NCBI GenBank assembly: GCA_964415865.1
Contig: CAYQBY010000005.1
Coordinates: 1 to 64,000 of the forward strand
Source of the DNA: Thiopontia sp964415865
GTDB lineage: Bacteria; Pseudomonadota; Gammaproteobacteria; GCF-002020875
Length of the DNA: 64,000 nt
Reading direction: 5' to 3'
The first letter of the stretch is position 1. Every line of letters begins with the position of its first letter. The notes below the pieces were generated by a model, which was not told where the DNA came from, did no database searches, and worked only from the letters and a program-made list of their open reading frames with translations. The translations under genes were made by a program, and so were the position numbers. This document shows positions 32,399 through 41,738 of the stretch, piece after piece.

Positions 32399-33946
32399 AT
32401 GAATGCAATTGACCTTACAATATTTTCCAGCCGTATTGAGGCAGTCTGTGATGAGATGGGGGCTGTGCTACGTCGTTCGGCATTCTCTCCAAATATTCGT
32501 GATCGACTGGATTACTCATGTGCAATTTTTGATCTGGATGGGGAGCTTTGTGCACAGGCAGCCCATATACCGGTCCACTTGGGTAGCATGGCATTTGCGA
32601 TGAGAGATATTGTCTCCAGGATGGAGTGGCATGATGGTGATCTGGTTATCCTGAATGACCCCTATCTTGGTGGAACCCATCTCCCGGATGTAACCATGAT
32701 ATCCCCGGTTGTAGTAGATGATGAGCATCTTGGTTTTGTGGTCAATCGTGCTCACCATGCAGATATAGGAGCAGATACCCCAGGGTCCATGCCCATCTCC
32801 AGCTCTCTCAGTGAGGAGGGTACAGTTATTCCTCCTGGCTATCTGCTGCGACAAGATAAGATTCAGCAGCCACTATATTCAGACATACTCTCCACACTTC
32901 GCAATCCAGAGCTCTCACAGGGTGATTTTGAGGCGCAGATTAGTGCCAACAGGGCCGGACTGGTCCGTCTTCAGGAGTGGATTTCTAAGCTTGGTACCGA
33001 GGAGTTTAGAGGTGGGCTATCTGAATTAAACAGTTATGCTGAACGTCTCTCATCAATAGCACTGAAAAAGATCCCGGATGGAGTTTATGGTTTTGAGGAT
33101 CTGATGGAGGATGATGGGGCAGGAAATAGAGATATTCCAATCAGAGTCTCCATCAAGGTTGAGGATGGAGATATCAATGTGGATTTCTCCGGTACAGCCA
33201 GGCAGACAGATGGAAATATTAACTGTCCGCTCTCGGTTGCTGCTGCTGGTGCCTATTATGTTTTTCGTTCTTTGATGCCACCACAGACACCAGCAGCAGC
33301 TGGTAGCTTCCGTGCCATCAAGGTCACGGCCCCAAAAGGGGCACTTTTGAATGCTGATAGGCCAGCAGCAGTTGCGGCAGGTAATGTAGAGACCAGTAGT
33401 CGAGTGGTGGATGTGATTGTTGGGGCGCTGGTGAAGGCAATACCGGAAAAGATGGCAGCGGCAAGTCAGGGGACCATGAATAATATTGCCATGGGTGGAG
33501 TGGTTAATGGAAGGCATTGGGACTACTACGAAACTATAGGCGGTGGAATGGGAGCGGGTCTTGGTGAAGATGGTCTATCGGCTGTTCAGACCCACATGAC
33601 CAACACCCTAAACACCCCGATTGAGGTGTTGGAGATGAGTACACCACTGCAACTAAAAGAGTATGCACTACGTCGTGGTAGTGGTGGTGAGGGGGAGTAT
33701 GCCGGAGGAGATGGAATTGTCCGTACCTTTAAATTTCTTGCAGAGACAACAGTCACTCTGTTAACAGAACGAAGATCAATAGCTCCATGGGGAATATGGG
33801 GAGGCGGCGAGGGTATGGCAGGCAGAAATTTACTCGACGGTGCGCTACTACCGGCTAAATGCTCATTGGTAGTACAACCAGGAGAGATACTATCTATTGA
33901 AACTCCAGGTGGAGGTGGGGCAGGTTATGTTTCATCAATGCCCTGA
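32399..33946 (+). CDS. Hydantoinase B/oxoprolinase family protein
   Basis: The 515-residue chain is a full-length HyuB-type subunit: CDEMGAVLRRSAFSPNIRDRLDYSCAIFD at the start, HIPVHLGSM, GDLVILNDPYLGGTHLPDV near 80-98, NRAHHADIG, and the Gly-rich end ETPGGGGAG. HyuB subunits hydrolyse cyclic amides (5-oxoproline, hydantoins) or form part of carboxylases, normally with an ATP-binding HyuA encoded next door. No HyuA is in this window, so activity and substrate are open. The next gene on the strand, 20 bp away, is a glutamine amidotransferase, suggesting a link to glutamine/pyroglutamate chemistry. Confidence 0.85.
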   Translation: MNAIDLTIFSSRIEAVCDEMGAVLRRSAFSPNIRDRLDYSCAIFDLDGELCAQAAHIPVHLGSMAFAMRDIVSRMEWHDGDLVILNDPYLGGTHLPDVTMISPVVVDDEHLGFVVNRAHHADIGADTPGSMPISSSLSEEGTVIPPGYLLRQDKIQQPLYSDILSTLRNPELSQGDFEAQISANRAGLVRLQEWISKLGTEEFRGGLSELNSYAERLSSIALKKIPDGVYGFEDLMEDDGAGNRDIPIRVSIKVEDGDINVDFSGTARQTDGNINCPLSVAAAGAYYVFRSLMPPQTPAAAGSFRAIKVTAPKGALLNADRPAAVAAGNVETSSRVVDVIVGALVKAIPEKMAAASQGTMNNIAMGGVVNGRHWDYYETIGGGMGAGLGEDGLSAVQTHMTNTLNTPIEVLEMSTPLQLKEYALRRGSGGEGEYAGGDGIVRTFKFLAETTVTLLTERRSIAPWGIWGGGEGMAGRNLLDGALLPAKCSLVVQPGEILSIETPGGGGAGYVSSMP

Positions 33947-33966
33947 CCAATGGTTTTAACTGACGT

Positions 33967-35742
33967 ATGTGTGGAATATGTGGTGAATTAAAACTTGATG
34001 GCTCCAGGCCTGATCGATCAGTTATGGAGCGCATGTTGCGCTCCCTGCGTCCGCGTGGGCCTGATGATGAAGGTGTATGGCATCGGGGGCCACTGCAATT
34101 TGGGCATCGGCGTCTCTCCATTCTTGATCTGTCACAGAGGGCCCATCAACCAATGGTTGATGAGGTTAATGGTCTCTCAATAGTATTTAACGGCACAATT
34201 TACAACTATCTTGAGTTGCGTGAGGAGTTGGTTGGGCGGGGATATGAGTTCCACTCCAGTGGAGATACCGAGGTTATCCTGAAGGCATTTCATGCCTGGG
34301 GGCGAGACTGTGCAAAAAGGTTTACCGGAATGTTTGCCTTTGCCATCTGGGACTCTCATAAAGAGAGGCTGCACCTGGTTCGTGATCGGGTTGGAATCAA
34401 GCCACTCTACTGGGCACAAGATGGGAGTCGCCTGCTTTTTGCTTCAACCTTACCGGCACTGTTGGCAGCAGGTGGTATTGATACTGAATTTGATGCAGTG
34501 GCACTGCATCATCACTTTACTCTCCATGCTGTTGTGCCGGCACCCAGAACCCTGTTTCGTAACATTCATAAACTGGAGCCGGCTCACTGGGCGGAGTGTT
34601 CTCTTGCGGGAGAGATGGTGAAGTATTGTTACTGGGAGCTTAATGCCGTAAGACCTGCACACTCCAAAAGTGAGTGGGAGTGGGCAGAGGAGGTGCGTGA
34701 CTCCCTGATGTTGGCAGTGGAGAGGCGGCGTGCCGCCTCAGATGTGCCCGTTGGGGTGTTGCTGTCAGGTGGTCTGGATTCCAGTCTTCTGGTGGGGATG
34801 TTGGCAGAGTCAGAACATCAGGATATAAGAACATTTTCCATAGGCTTTGAGGACTCCCTGGAAGAGAGTGGAAGTGAGTTTGAGTATTCGGATGCAGTAG
34901 TAGAGAGATTCGCCACTAGACATAAGAAAATCGTTATCTCCAATAGTGAGGTTCTGCCTCGTCTGGTTGATGCTGTGGATGCAATGTCAGAGCCAATGTT
35001 TGGGCAGGATGCAATCGGTTTCTACCTGTTGGCTGAGCAGGTATCGAAAGAGGTTAGTGTTGTATTGAGTGGTCAGGGGGCTGACGAGGTTTTTGGAGGG
35101 TATTTCTGGTATCCAGCAATGGAGAGCTTCTCGGGAAATGCCGTAGACCGTTTTCGTCACCACTATTTTGATCGAGATCATGATGAGATGATGGAGCTGC
35201 TCTCTCCAGAATTTCATGGAGAGGATTACAGTGCGGGCCTCATGGCATCATTGCTGGAGGCTCCTGGAGCAGATACCTTTATGGACCAGGTGTTGCGAGC
35301 CGATAGTACTACACTGGTAGTTGATGATCCGGTTAAACGGGTGGACAACATGACAATGGCATGGGGGCTGGAGGCACGAGTCCCATTTTTAGACCATCAT
35401 CTGCTGGAGTTGGCGGCCCAGATTCCTCCCGAGCTGAAGCTGAAACATCATGGAAAGGGGCCGTTAAAACTTATATCAAGAGGGATGTTGCCGGATTCTG
35501 TAATCGATCGTCCCAAGGGTTATTTTCCCATGCCCGCATTGAAGTATGTGCGGGGTGAGTTTCTGGAGTTTATGCAGGATATTTTACTGTCACAGGCATG
35601 TCGTGAACGTGGTCTGTATCGGCAGCAATATGTTGATGATTTGCTTCATGATCCTGTTGGGGATAATAGTTTTACCAGGATTAGGGGAAGTAAGTTGTGG
35701 CAGTTAGCTTTGACTGAGCAGTGGCTGCAGAGACATCTGTGA
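33967..35742 (+). CDS. N-acetylglutaminylglutamine amidotransferase-like asparagine synthase family protein
   Basis: This 591-residue asparagine-synthase-type enzyme has an N-terminal class II glutaminase domain starting with the nucleophile Cys2 (MCGICGEL), and RPRGPDDEGVWHRG, then a synthase domain with the PP-loop LLSGGLDSSLLVG near 266-278. The MCGICGE start, FASTLPALLAAGGIDT and HAVVPAPRTLF resemble the amidotransferase that makes the osmolyte N-acetylglutaminylglutamine amide, more than ordinary AsnB. The acetyltransferase/ligase (ngg) and M42 peptidase that usually form a trio with it are missing nearby. Ordinary asparagine synthesis remains an alternative. Confidence 0.75.
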   Translation: MCGICGELKLDGSRPDRSVMERMLRSLRPRGPDDEGVWHRGPLQFGHRRLSILDLSQRAHQPMVDEVNGLSIVFNGTIYNYLELREELVGRGYEFHSSGDTEVILKAFHAWGRDCAKRFTGMFAFAIWDSHKERLHLVRDRVGIKPLYWAQDGSRLLFASTLPALLAAGGIDTEFDAVALHHHFTLHAVVPAPRTLFRNIHKLEPAHWAECSLAGEMVKYCYWELNAVRPAHSKSEWEWAEEVRDSLMLAVERRRAASDVPVGVLLSGGLDSSLLVGMLAESEHQDIRTFSIGFEDSLEESGSEFEYSDAVVERFATRHKKIVISNSEVLPRLVDAVDAMSEPMFGQDAIGFYLLAEQVSKEVSVVLSGQGADEVFGGYFWYPAMESFSGNAVDRFRHHYFDRDHDEMMELLSPEFHGEDYSAGLMASLLEAPGADTFMDQVLRADSTTLVVDDPVKRVDNMTMAWGLEARVPFLDHHLLELAAQIPPELKLKHHGKGPLKLISRGMLPDSVIDRPKGYFPMPALKYVRGEFLEFMQDILLSQACRERGLYRQQYVDDLLHDPVGDNSFTRIRGSKLWQLALTEQWLQRHL

Positions 35743-35858
35743 GGGGCTGAAAAAGGGTTCAATCACCTGTTTGATTTGTGGTAATATCCTCACCCACAAA
35801 ATTTTGGGTTTGGTGTGGATTCTGTTTGGATCCACCTTTTTATTTTCGGAGAAACTGT

Positions 35859-36452
35859 ATGAGTACAGAGACTGTAGATCTGGGTAAGCGCCGCTTTCTG
35901 ACGGCTGCGACCTCTGCAGTGAGCGCAGTAGGGGCCGGCTTTGTGGCTGTTCCTTTCGTAAAGTCCATGAATCCTAGTGCAAGAGCACAGGCGGCGGGCG
36001 CTCCTGTTGAGGCAAATATTAGCAAGTTGGAGCCGGGTCAGATGATGACCGTCGAATGGCGAGGCAAGCCTGTGTGGATTGTTCGTCGCACCCAGGAGAC
36101 TCTGGATACACTGAAAACACTGGAGAATACTCTGCGTGATCCTGCATCAGATGAGTCTGAGCAGCCTGAATATTGTAAAAATGACTCTCGTGCAATCAAG
36201 CCTGAATACCTGATAACAGTTGGAATCTGTACCCATCTTGGGTGTTCTCCAACTTTCCGTCCAGAGATGGCACCAGCTGATCTGGGCCCAGACTGGAAGG
36301 GAGGTTTCTTCTGTCCATGTCATGGCTCCCGTTTTGATCTGGCTGGACGGGTATATGCAGGGGTGCCAGCACCAACAAATCTGGTTATCCCTCCTCATAA
36401 ATATATCAGTGATTCTCGTATCCTGGTTGGTGTTGATCAAGGAGTAGCATAA
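35859..36452 (+). CDS. petA: Ubiquinol-cytochrome c reductase, Rieske iron-sulfur subunit
   Basis: The 197-residue Rieske subunit of cytochrome bc1 carries the [2Fe-2S] ligands in C-T-H-L-G-C and C-P-C-H-G-S near residues 124-153. Its N-terminus has a twin-arginine motif (KRRFL, residues 10-14) followed by a membrane anchor. The frame is open from 35778, but ATG 35859 has CGGAGA six to twelve bases upstream and begins at the conserved N-terminus. The stop overlaps the petB start by one base. Confidence 0.95.
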   Translation: MSTETVDLGKRRFLTAATSAVSAVGAGFVAVPFVKSMNPSARAQAAGAPVEANISKLEPGQMMTVEWRGKPVWIVRRTQETLDTLKTLENTLRDPASDESEQPEYCKNDSRAIKPEYLITVGICTHLGCSPTFRPEMAPADLGPDWKGGFFCPCHGSRFDLAGRVYAGVPAPTNLVIPPHKYISDSRILVGVDQGVA

Positions 36453-37699
36453 TGGGACTGAGAAACACAGAAGCAACCGGCGTACTAGGCTGGTTTGATC
36501 AACGCTTTCCACTGTTAAAAGTTTGGAATGAGCATCTGGCACAATACTATGCGCCAAAGAACTTTAACTTCTGGTACTTCTTTGGGTCACTGGCGATGTT
36601 GGTGCTGGTGCTGCAGATTGTGACTGGAATCTTCCTTACCATGAACTACAAGCCTGATGCAGAGCTGGCCTTTGCCTCGGTTGAATACATAATGCGTGAT
36701 GTAGAGTGGGGCTGGTTGATGCGTTACATGCACTCTACCGGCGCCTCAATGTTCTTTGTGGTGATCTACATGCACATGTTCCGTGGACTGATGTATGGCT
36801 CATACCGCAAACCACGTGAGCTGATTTGGGTCTTTGGTATGGTGATCTATGTTGCCTTGATGGCAGAGGCCTTTATGGGGTATTTGTTGCCATGGGGGCA
36901 GATGTCCTACTGGGGTGCGCAGGTGATCATCTCCCTGTTTGGTGCAATTCCATACGTGGGTGAGGAGATTGCTCTGTGGATTCGTGGTGACTTCGTTATT
37001 GCTGACGCCACTCTCAACCGTTTCTTTGCATTCCATGTTATAGCAGTACCATTAGTATTGGTGATGCTGGTATTCCTCCACATTGTTGCCCTGCATGCAG
37101 TTGGGTCTAACAACCCTGAGGGTATCGAGATTAAGGATGGTCCAAAGGGTAACCGCTGGAGTGATACGGCACCTAAAGACGGAATTCCGTTCCATCCATA
37201 TTACTCAGTCAAGGATATTGTCGGGGTGGTGGTCTTCCTCATGATCTTCTCTGCAATCATGTTCTTTGTCCCGGAGATGGGCGGATGGTTCCTGGAGAAG
37301 GATAATTTTGTCCCTGCAGATCCATTGAAGACCCCTGAACATATTGTGCCTCTCTGGTATTTCACCGCGTTCTATGCAATTTTGCGTGCAGTACCGGACA
37401 AGTTTCTGGGGGTAATGGCAATGTTTGGTGCAATTATTGTGCTCTTCCTGTTGCCATGGCTTGATCGTAGCCCGGTGAAGTCCATCAGATATAAGGGGAT
37501 GATTTCCAAGATCACTCTGGCGATCTTTGTGGTCACATTTGTTGTTCTATCCTGGTTAGGCACTCAGCCAGCGACACCAACAGCAACCATGTTTGCACGG
37601 ATATTCTCGGTGCTCTATTTTTCTTTCTTCCTGTTGATGCCATTCTATTCCAAGATGGATAAGACGAAGCCAGTACCTGAGCGTCTGCCAGAGCATTAA
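36452..37699 (+). CDS. petB: Cytochrome b of the bc1 complex
   Basis: The 415-residue, eight- to nine-helix cytochrome b holds two b hemes and the quinol oxidation and reduction sites. Seen are NFWYFFGSLAMLVLVLQIVTG near 30-50, RYMHSTGASMFF with a heme His, GYLLPWGQMSYWGA, the second His pair region (RFFAFHVIAVPL and LHIVALHAVGSNNP), and the Qo-site PEWY equivalent as VPLWYF. It is encoded between the Rieske and cytochrome c1 genes, as expected for proteobacterial pet operons. Confidence 0.97.
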   Translation: MGLRNTEATGVLGWFDQRFPLLKVWNEHLAQYYAPKNFNFWYFFGSLAMLVLVLQIVTGIFLTMNYKPDAELAFASVEYIMRDVEWGWLMRYMHSTGASMFFVVIYMHMFRGLMYGSYRKPRELIWVFGMVIYVALMAEAFMGYLLPWGQMSYWGAQVIISLFGAIPYVGEEIALWIRGDFVIADATLNRFFAFHVIAVPLVLVMLVFLHIVALHAVGSNNPEGIEIKDGPKGNRWSDTAPKDGIPFHPYYSVKDIVGVVVFLMIFSAIMFFVPEMGGWFLEKDNFVPADPLKTPEHIVPLWYFTAFYAILRAVPDKFLGVMAMFGAIIVLFLLPWLDRSPVKSIRYKGMISKITLAIFVVTFVVLSWLGTQPATPTATMFARIFSVLYFSFFLLMPFYSKMDKTKPVPERLPEH

Positions 37700-37711
37700 G
37701 GAGAATAATCG

Positions 37712-38458
37712 ATGAAAAAGATGATGAAAAAAATCAATATACTGTTGCTTGTAATCCTTCCAACATTTGCCTTTGCATCTGGCGGTGGTGCGCATCTGGA
37801 TCATGCACCTGTGGACGTTACGGATCATGAGTCGCTGAAGAGAGGCGCCAAACTGTTCATGAATTACTGTCTGAGCTGTCACTCTGCAAAGTTCATGCGT
37901 TACAAGAGAATGGCCGATGATCTTGGTATGGAGGATAGTGAAGTATTGGAGAATCTGGTTTATACCGGTGCCAAGATTCATGACACCATGGATATTGCCA
38001 TGTCAGATGCTGATGCGGCGGCCTGGTTTGGTACAACTCCACCAGATCTTAGTGTGATTTCACGCTCTCGTGGAGCTGACTGGCTGTACACCTATCTGCG
38101 AGGCTTTTATGTTGATAAGTCTCGTCCTATGGGAGTAAACAATATCGTTTTCAAGGATGTTGGTATGCCTCATGTACTGGAAGGGTTGCAGGGCAAGCAG
38201 TATCTACAGGAAGAGAAGGTAAATATGGCCTATGGTGGTGAAAAAGTGACCGAGAAGCTGGTTGCTGATGGCTCCGGAAGCATGACTCCAGAAGAGTATG
38301 ACAAGGCAGTTGGTGATCTGGTTAACTTCCTGGTATATGTTGGAGAGCCTGCCAAGGCGTATCGTGAGACACTGGGCTGGTATGTGCTTGCCTTCCTGCT
38401 GATTCTGCTGGTGCTATCCTACCGCTTGAAGAAGGAGTACTGGAAAGACGTACACTGA
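37712..38458 (+). CDS. petC: Cytochrome c1 of the bc1 complex
   Basis: The 248-residue precursor has a signal peptide (LLLVILPTFAFA, cleavage near residue 23), the heme c motif C-L-S-C-H at 53-57, the axial Met in KDVGMPHVL (near residue 153), and a C-terminal anchor helix (LAFLLILLVLSYRL) with a basic tail. It passes electrons from the Rieske centre to periplasmic cytochrome c. It ends the petABC operon; a strong terminator follows. Confidence 0.96.
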   Translation: MKKMMKKINILLLVILPTFAFASGGGAHLDHAPVDVTDHESLKRGAKLFMNYCLSCHSAKFMRYKRMADDLGMEDSEVLENLVYTGAKIHDTMDIAMSDADAAAWFGTTPPDLSVISRSRGADWLYTYLRGFYVDKSRPMGVNNIVFKDVGMPHVLEGLQGKQYLQEEKVNMAYGGEKVTEKLVADGSGSMTPEEYDKAVGDLVNFLVYVGEPAKAYRETLGWYVLAFLLILLVLSYRLKKEYWKDVH

Positions 38459-38481
38459 TCCACTTTCAAAGTGGGTTAATG

Positions 38482-38521
38482 AAACCCCGGACTCGGCATT
38501 GTATGTTGAGTCCGGGGTTTT
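38482..38521 (+). terminator. Intrinsic terminator of petABC
   Basis: A perfect 13-bp stem (AAACCCCGGACTC with GAGTCCGGGGTTT, 38482-38494 and 38508-38520) closes a 13-base loop and is followed by a short T run. It lies 23 bp after petC. Confidence 0.85.
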
Positions 38522-38610
38522 GTATTGATACAAGGGCAGTCTCTGGCTGCTGAACTGCTGCAAATATCACCTGGTATTTGTAGAGACATAGGGAAGAACA
38601 AGGAAAAGTT

Positions 38611-39234
38611 ATGACAATTGCAAGCAGACACTCCGTAATGGTGCTTTTCTCAGGACCATTAGACGCCATGAGCCATCGAGTCAGGATTGTGATGGCTGAA
38701 AAAGGGATTACTCATGAGGTGGAGAGTGTCGATCTCTCTGACCCTCAGGAGGACTTTATTGAATTGAGTCCATATCAGATTCTGCCAACTATTGCAGACA
38801 GGGATCTGACACTTTTTGGGTCAAGAGTCATTATGGAATATCTGGATGAGCGCTTTCCTCATCCTCCATTGATGCCGGTTGATCCTGTGGCCAGGGCAAA
38901 TGATCGTTTGATGATTGACAGAATTGACCGTGATTGGTCGGTGCGAATGGAGAATATTGAGTTTGGTAGTGACAAGGTTGCAAGGCAGGCAAGAAAAGAG
39001 CTTACAGAGAGTCTGACGATGCTTGCACCACTGTTCCAGCAGCATGAATATTTTATGAGCGATGAGTTCTCGTTGGTAGATTGTAGTCTTGCCCCTATTC
39101 TGTGGCGCCTGAAATCAATGAAGATTACTCTGCCAACCTCGGCCAGTTCGGTCATGGAGTATGCGGAGCGAATGTTTGATCGTGATTCGTTTCTGGATAG
39201 TCTGACCGAGGAGGAGCGTGAGCTGGATGAGTGA
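38611..39234 (+). CDS. sspA: Stringent starvation protein A
   Basis: SspA is a GST-fold protein that binds RNA polymerase and affects transcription under starvation and acid stress. The 207-residue protein has a thioredoxin-like N-terminal domain (VMVLFSGPLDAMSHRVRI, no catalytic Cys) and the PYQILPTIADRDLTL-S-R-V-I-M-E-Y-L-D-E-R-F-P-H-P-P-L-M-P segment characteristic of SspA, then an all-helical domain. AAGGAAAA precedes the ATG. The petABC-sspA-sspB order is widespread in gammaproteobacteria. Confidence 0.94.
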   Translation: MTIASRHSVMVLFSGPLDAMSHRVRIVMAEKGITHEVESVDLSDPQEDFIELSPYQILPTIADRDLTLFGSRVIMEYLDERFPHPPLMPVDPVARANDRLMIDRIDRDWSVRMENIEFGSDKVARQARKELTESLTMLAPLFQQHEYFMSDEFSLVDCSLAPILWRLKSMKITLPTSASSVMEYAERMFDRDSFLDSLTEEERELDE

Positions 39235-39679
39235 TGATTCACTATCTGGCGAGGAGATGAGTTCCAGTCGCCCATACATGATCCGTGCGATACATGAGTG
39301 GATTAGTGACAACGGGATGACGCCATATATTGTTGTCGATGCAACAGATTCCATGGCTACGGTTCCGCTGGCCCATGTTGATGATGGCAAGATTGTTCTG
39401 AATAGTAGTTACAGTGCAGTCTCAGGATTGTCGATAGAGAATGACTGGGTCAGTTTTAGTGCCAGATTTTCTGGAGCATCAGAGCAGATTTCATTTCCCC
39501 CGAGCGCAGTTCGCGCAATTTATGCACAAGAAAATGGTCAGGGGATGATTTTTCCAGAGCTCGACGGTGTTCAGCCAAATAGTGAAGATTCTGCTGTTAT
39601 TGCAGCAGATTCACAAGATATGGAGCCATCCGATGAGTCCCCAAAAAAGGGTGCGCCAACGCTCAGGATTGTGAAGTAG
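39227..39679 (+). CDS. sspB: ClpXP protease specificity-enhancing factor SspB
   Basis: SspB tethers ssrA-tagged proteins to ClpXP. The 150-residue product has the substrate-binding domain starting at SSRPYMIRAIHEWISDNGMTPYIVVD and including FSARFSGASEQISFPPSAVRAIYAQENGQGM, then an acidic linker and a short C-terminal tail (GAPTLRIVK) that docks on ClpX. I chose ATG 39227, ten bases after GAGGAG and overlapping the sspA stop; a GTG at 39218 is less likely. It converges on the GlcD-like oxidase. Confidence 0.93.
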   Translation: MSDDSLSGEEMSSSRPYMIRAIHEWISDNGMTPYIVVDATDSMATVPLAHVDDGKIVLNSSYSAVSGLSIENDWVSFSARFSGASEQISFPPSAVRAIYAQENGQGMIFPELDGVQPNSEDSAVIAADSQDMEPSDESPKKGAPTLRIVK

Positions 39680-39691
39680 CGGTATTTGAGA

Positions 39692-41065
39692 TTACTGAGG
39701 ACCCTTGTCTGGATTCAATATCTCATCAGGGTCGAATAATAACTTTATATCTCTCATAACTCTTAGCTCGGTCTTAGGGATCTCGTGAGAGACAAATTTC
39801 TGCTTAACCAGCCCAACTCCATGTTCTCCTGATATTGACCCCTTCAGGTCAAGAACAGTCTGGAACAGTTCATCAAGGCAGGTCTCGGCACGTTCCATCT
39901 CAGCAGGATCATCAGGGTTTATCAGCAGGTTTGTGTGCAGGTTCCCATTGCCGGCATGACCAAAATTGGCAATTATTATCTGGTGGTTGGTGGATAGCTT
40001 CTCAATGGATGCAATGAGTTCTGGTATCCTGGAGACCGGTACCACAATATCCTCATTGATTTTTTTTGGAGCAATCTCCCTGAGCCGTGGAGACAGTATT
40101 TTTCGTGCTCGCCATAGCTGTTTAGCCTCTGCGTCATTGGCGGCAATATAAAAATCCACCATACCACTGTTGGCAGCGGCCACTCTGATGGCCTCTGCAG
40201 ACTCCATAACACTCTGTACAGAGCCGTCTGTCTCTATCATCAGCATGGCCTCTGCATCGGCAGGAAAGTTGCTGCCAAGCTGTGCTCTAATCAGATCAAG
40301 ACTTTTACCATCCATAAATTCCAGCGCACTTGGGGTAGTGGGTTGAGCCATGATTGCTGCAACGGCATCAGCAGCACTTTGCATATCCCGATATAGTGCA
40401 CGCATCATCCTGCTCTGTTGCTGTTGTGGTAACAGTTTAAGAGTGGCTTCAGTAATGATTGCCAGTGTACCCTCAGAGCCGGTTATTAGTCTGGTAAGGT
40501 CATACCCCACAGCCCACTTTGTGGTTTCTGTTCCTGTTTTTAGCTCTTCTCCACATCCGCTCACTGCTCTTAGTCCCAGTATATTTTCCCGAACGGTTCC
40601 ATACTTGACTGCACGAGGGCCAGCAGAGCCACAAGCTATGTTTCCCCCGACACTACAGAATGGACTGCTGCTGGGGTCTGGTGCCCAGAAAAATCCATAA
40701 CGGGCAGCTTCTTGTTGTACCTCCTGGTTTGTTACTCCTGGCTGTACAACCATCAGTCTGTTGGCTGGATCGACTCGTATGATATCTCTCATTCTCTCTG
40801 TAGAGAGCACGATTCCATGCTTTGTTGGGACTGCCGCACCCGATGTTCCACTTCCCCTGCCACGGGCAGTAATGGGTATTTTATGCTCTCTGCAGAGATG
40901 GACGATTTCTACAATCTGTTTATGGTTGGTGGGCAGAAGAACAGCCTCAGGCGACGTTGAGAGTCGGCTATTATCGTAGCTGTAACTCAGCAGGTCAGAT
41001 GGATCGTCCAGCAGCCCATCATCACCAACAATGGAGACGAGTCTGGAGAGAATAGATTCATTCAC
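39692..41065 (-). CDS. FAD-linked oxidase, GlcD/D-lactate dehydrogenase family
   Basis: This 457-residue flavoprotein has a PCMH-type FAD-binding domain (PITARGRGSGTSGAAVPTKHGIVLS near 61-85, GFFWAPDPSSSPFCSVGGNIACGSAGPRAVKYG near 123-156) and the C-terminal FAD-oxidase cap ending in GSISGEHGVGLVK and LFDPDEILNPDK. It oxidises a 2-hydroxy acid such as glycolate or D-lactate. The partner subunits GlcE and GlcF are not adjacent, which favours a single-subunit D-lactate or related dehydrogenase; substrate remains open. Confidence 0.85.
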   Translation of the reverse strand: MNESILSRLVSIVGDDGLLDDPSDLLSYSYDNSRLSTSPEAVLLPTNHKQIVEIVHLCREHKIPITARGRGSGTSGAAVPTKHGIVLSTERMRDIIRVDPANRLMVVQPGVTNQEVQQEAARYGFFWAPDPSSSPFCSVGGNIACGSAGPRAVKYGTVRENILGLRAVSGCGEELKTGTETTKWAVGYDLTRLITGSEGTLAIITEATLKLLPQQQQSRMMRALYRDMQSAADAVAAIMAQPTTPSALEFMDGKSLDLIRAQLGSNFPADAEAMLMIETDGSVQSVMESAEAIRVAAANSGMVDFYIAANDAEAKQLWRARKILSPRLREIAPKKINEDIVVPVSRIPELIASIEKLSTNHQIIIANFGHAGNGNLHTNLLINPDDPAEMERAETCLDELFQTVLDLKGSISGEHGVGLVKQKFVSHEIPKTELRVMRDIKLLFDPDEILNPDKGPQ

Positions 41066-41105
41066 TCGAAATTTTAGTCAGGATTAGTCTGGATGGTGCT
41101 CTAAA

Positions 41106-41693
41106 TCAGTCTGTATATTCGAAAAGTTTGACTATCTTCTGAACACCACTGATCCCCTGGGTAATGGTGACGGCAGTTGCCCCCTCCTTGCGGGCCACAA
41201 GCCCCATCAAATAAGTGGCACCATTCTCTGTAACAACCTTTATTTTGCTCGCAGGAAAGTTCTCTTCACCAAGCATGGACGCTTTGATGCGAGCAGTCAG
41301 TGTGGTATCACTGGCCCTGGTGAGGAAGGAGCTAGGCGCAGCCACTGTAACCATGTTGTGAATTCTCCGCACCTTTGGCATGGATTTTACTGTTCTCTCG
41401 ACATCTCTATGCAGTTTTTCGGTTGGGGCTTCACCAGTAATCAAGACGATGCCGTTGTAGCTGGTGATGTTGATATGGGTTTTGTCTGCAAGCTCAGGAT
41501 CCTCGTTGATCACATAACCAGCAGCATGCTCAATGCTCCAGTTATCATCAATGATTGCCCCTATTGATCTTTGGTCTGCAGAGGTTACTGCTGCACCACC
41601 ACCTGTAGTAGCCAGGGTTGCTGTAGTGGAGCATCCTTGCAGATTAAGGAAGATAAAGAGAAAGAGGGCGATGGAGAGTATTTTTTGTAACAT
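41106..41693 (-). CDS. dolP: BON-domain outer-membrane lipoprotein, DolP (YraP)-like
   Basis: The 195-residue protein has a lipoprotein signal (FLFIFLNLQGC, lipid-modified Cys near residue 20) and two BON domains (about 50-115 and 127-193), the second including GEENFPASKIKVVTENGATYLMG. DolP binds phospholipid and supports outer-membrane integrity and BAM function. The frame is open from 41720, but ATG 41693 follows AGGAAAG at good spacing and starts at the signal peptide. The next gene upstream is yraN, as in many gammaproteobacteria. Confidence 0.88.
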   Translation of the reverse strand: MLQKILSIALFLFIFLNLQGCSTTATLATTGGGAAVTSADQRSIGAIIDDNWSIEHAAGYVINEDPELADKTHINITSYNGIVLITGEAPTEKLHRDVERTVKSMPKVRRIHNMVTVAAPSSFLTRASDTTLTARIKASMLGEENFPASKIKVVTENGATYLMGLVARKEGATAVTITQGISGVQKIVKLFEYTD

Positions 41694-41738
41694 GATCTTT
41701 CCTGATGTTTTCGTTGCCATAACATGCTGGAGTATATA

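Noticed and set aside
35800..35845. Small palindromes in the petA leader (GTGGAT/ATCCAC)
   Set aside because: Only 6 bp long with a large loop; within chance expectation.
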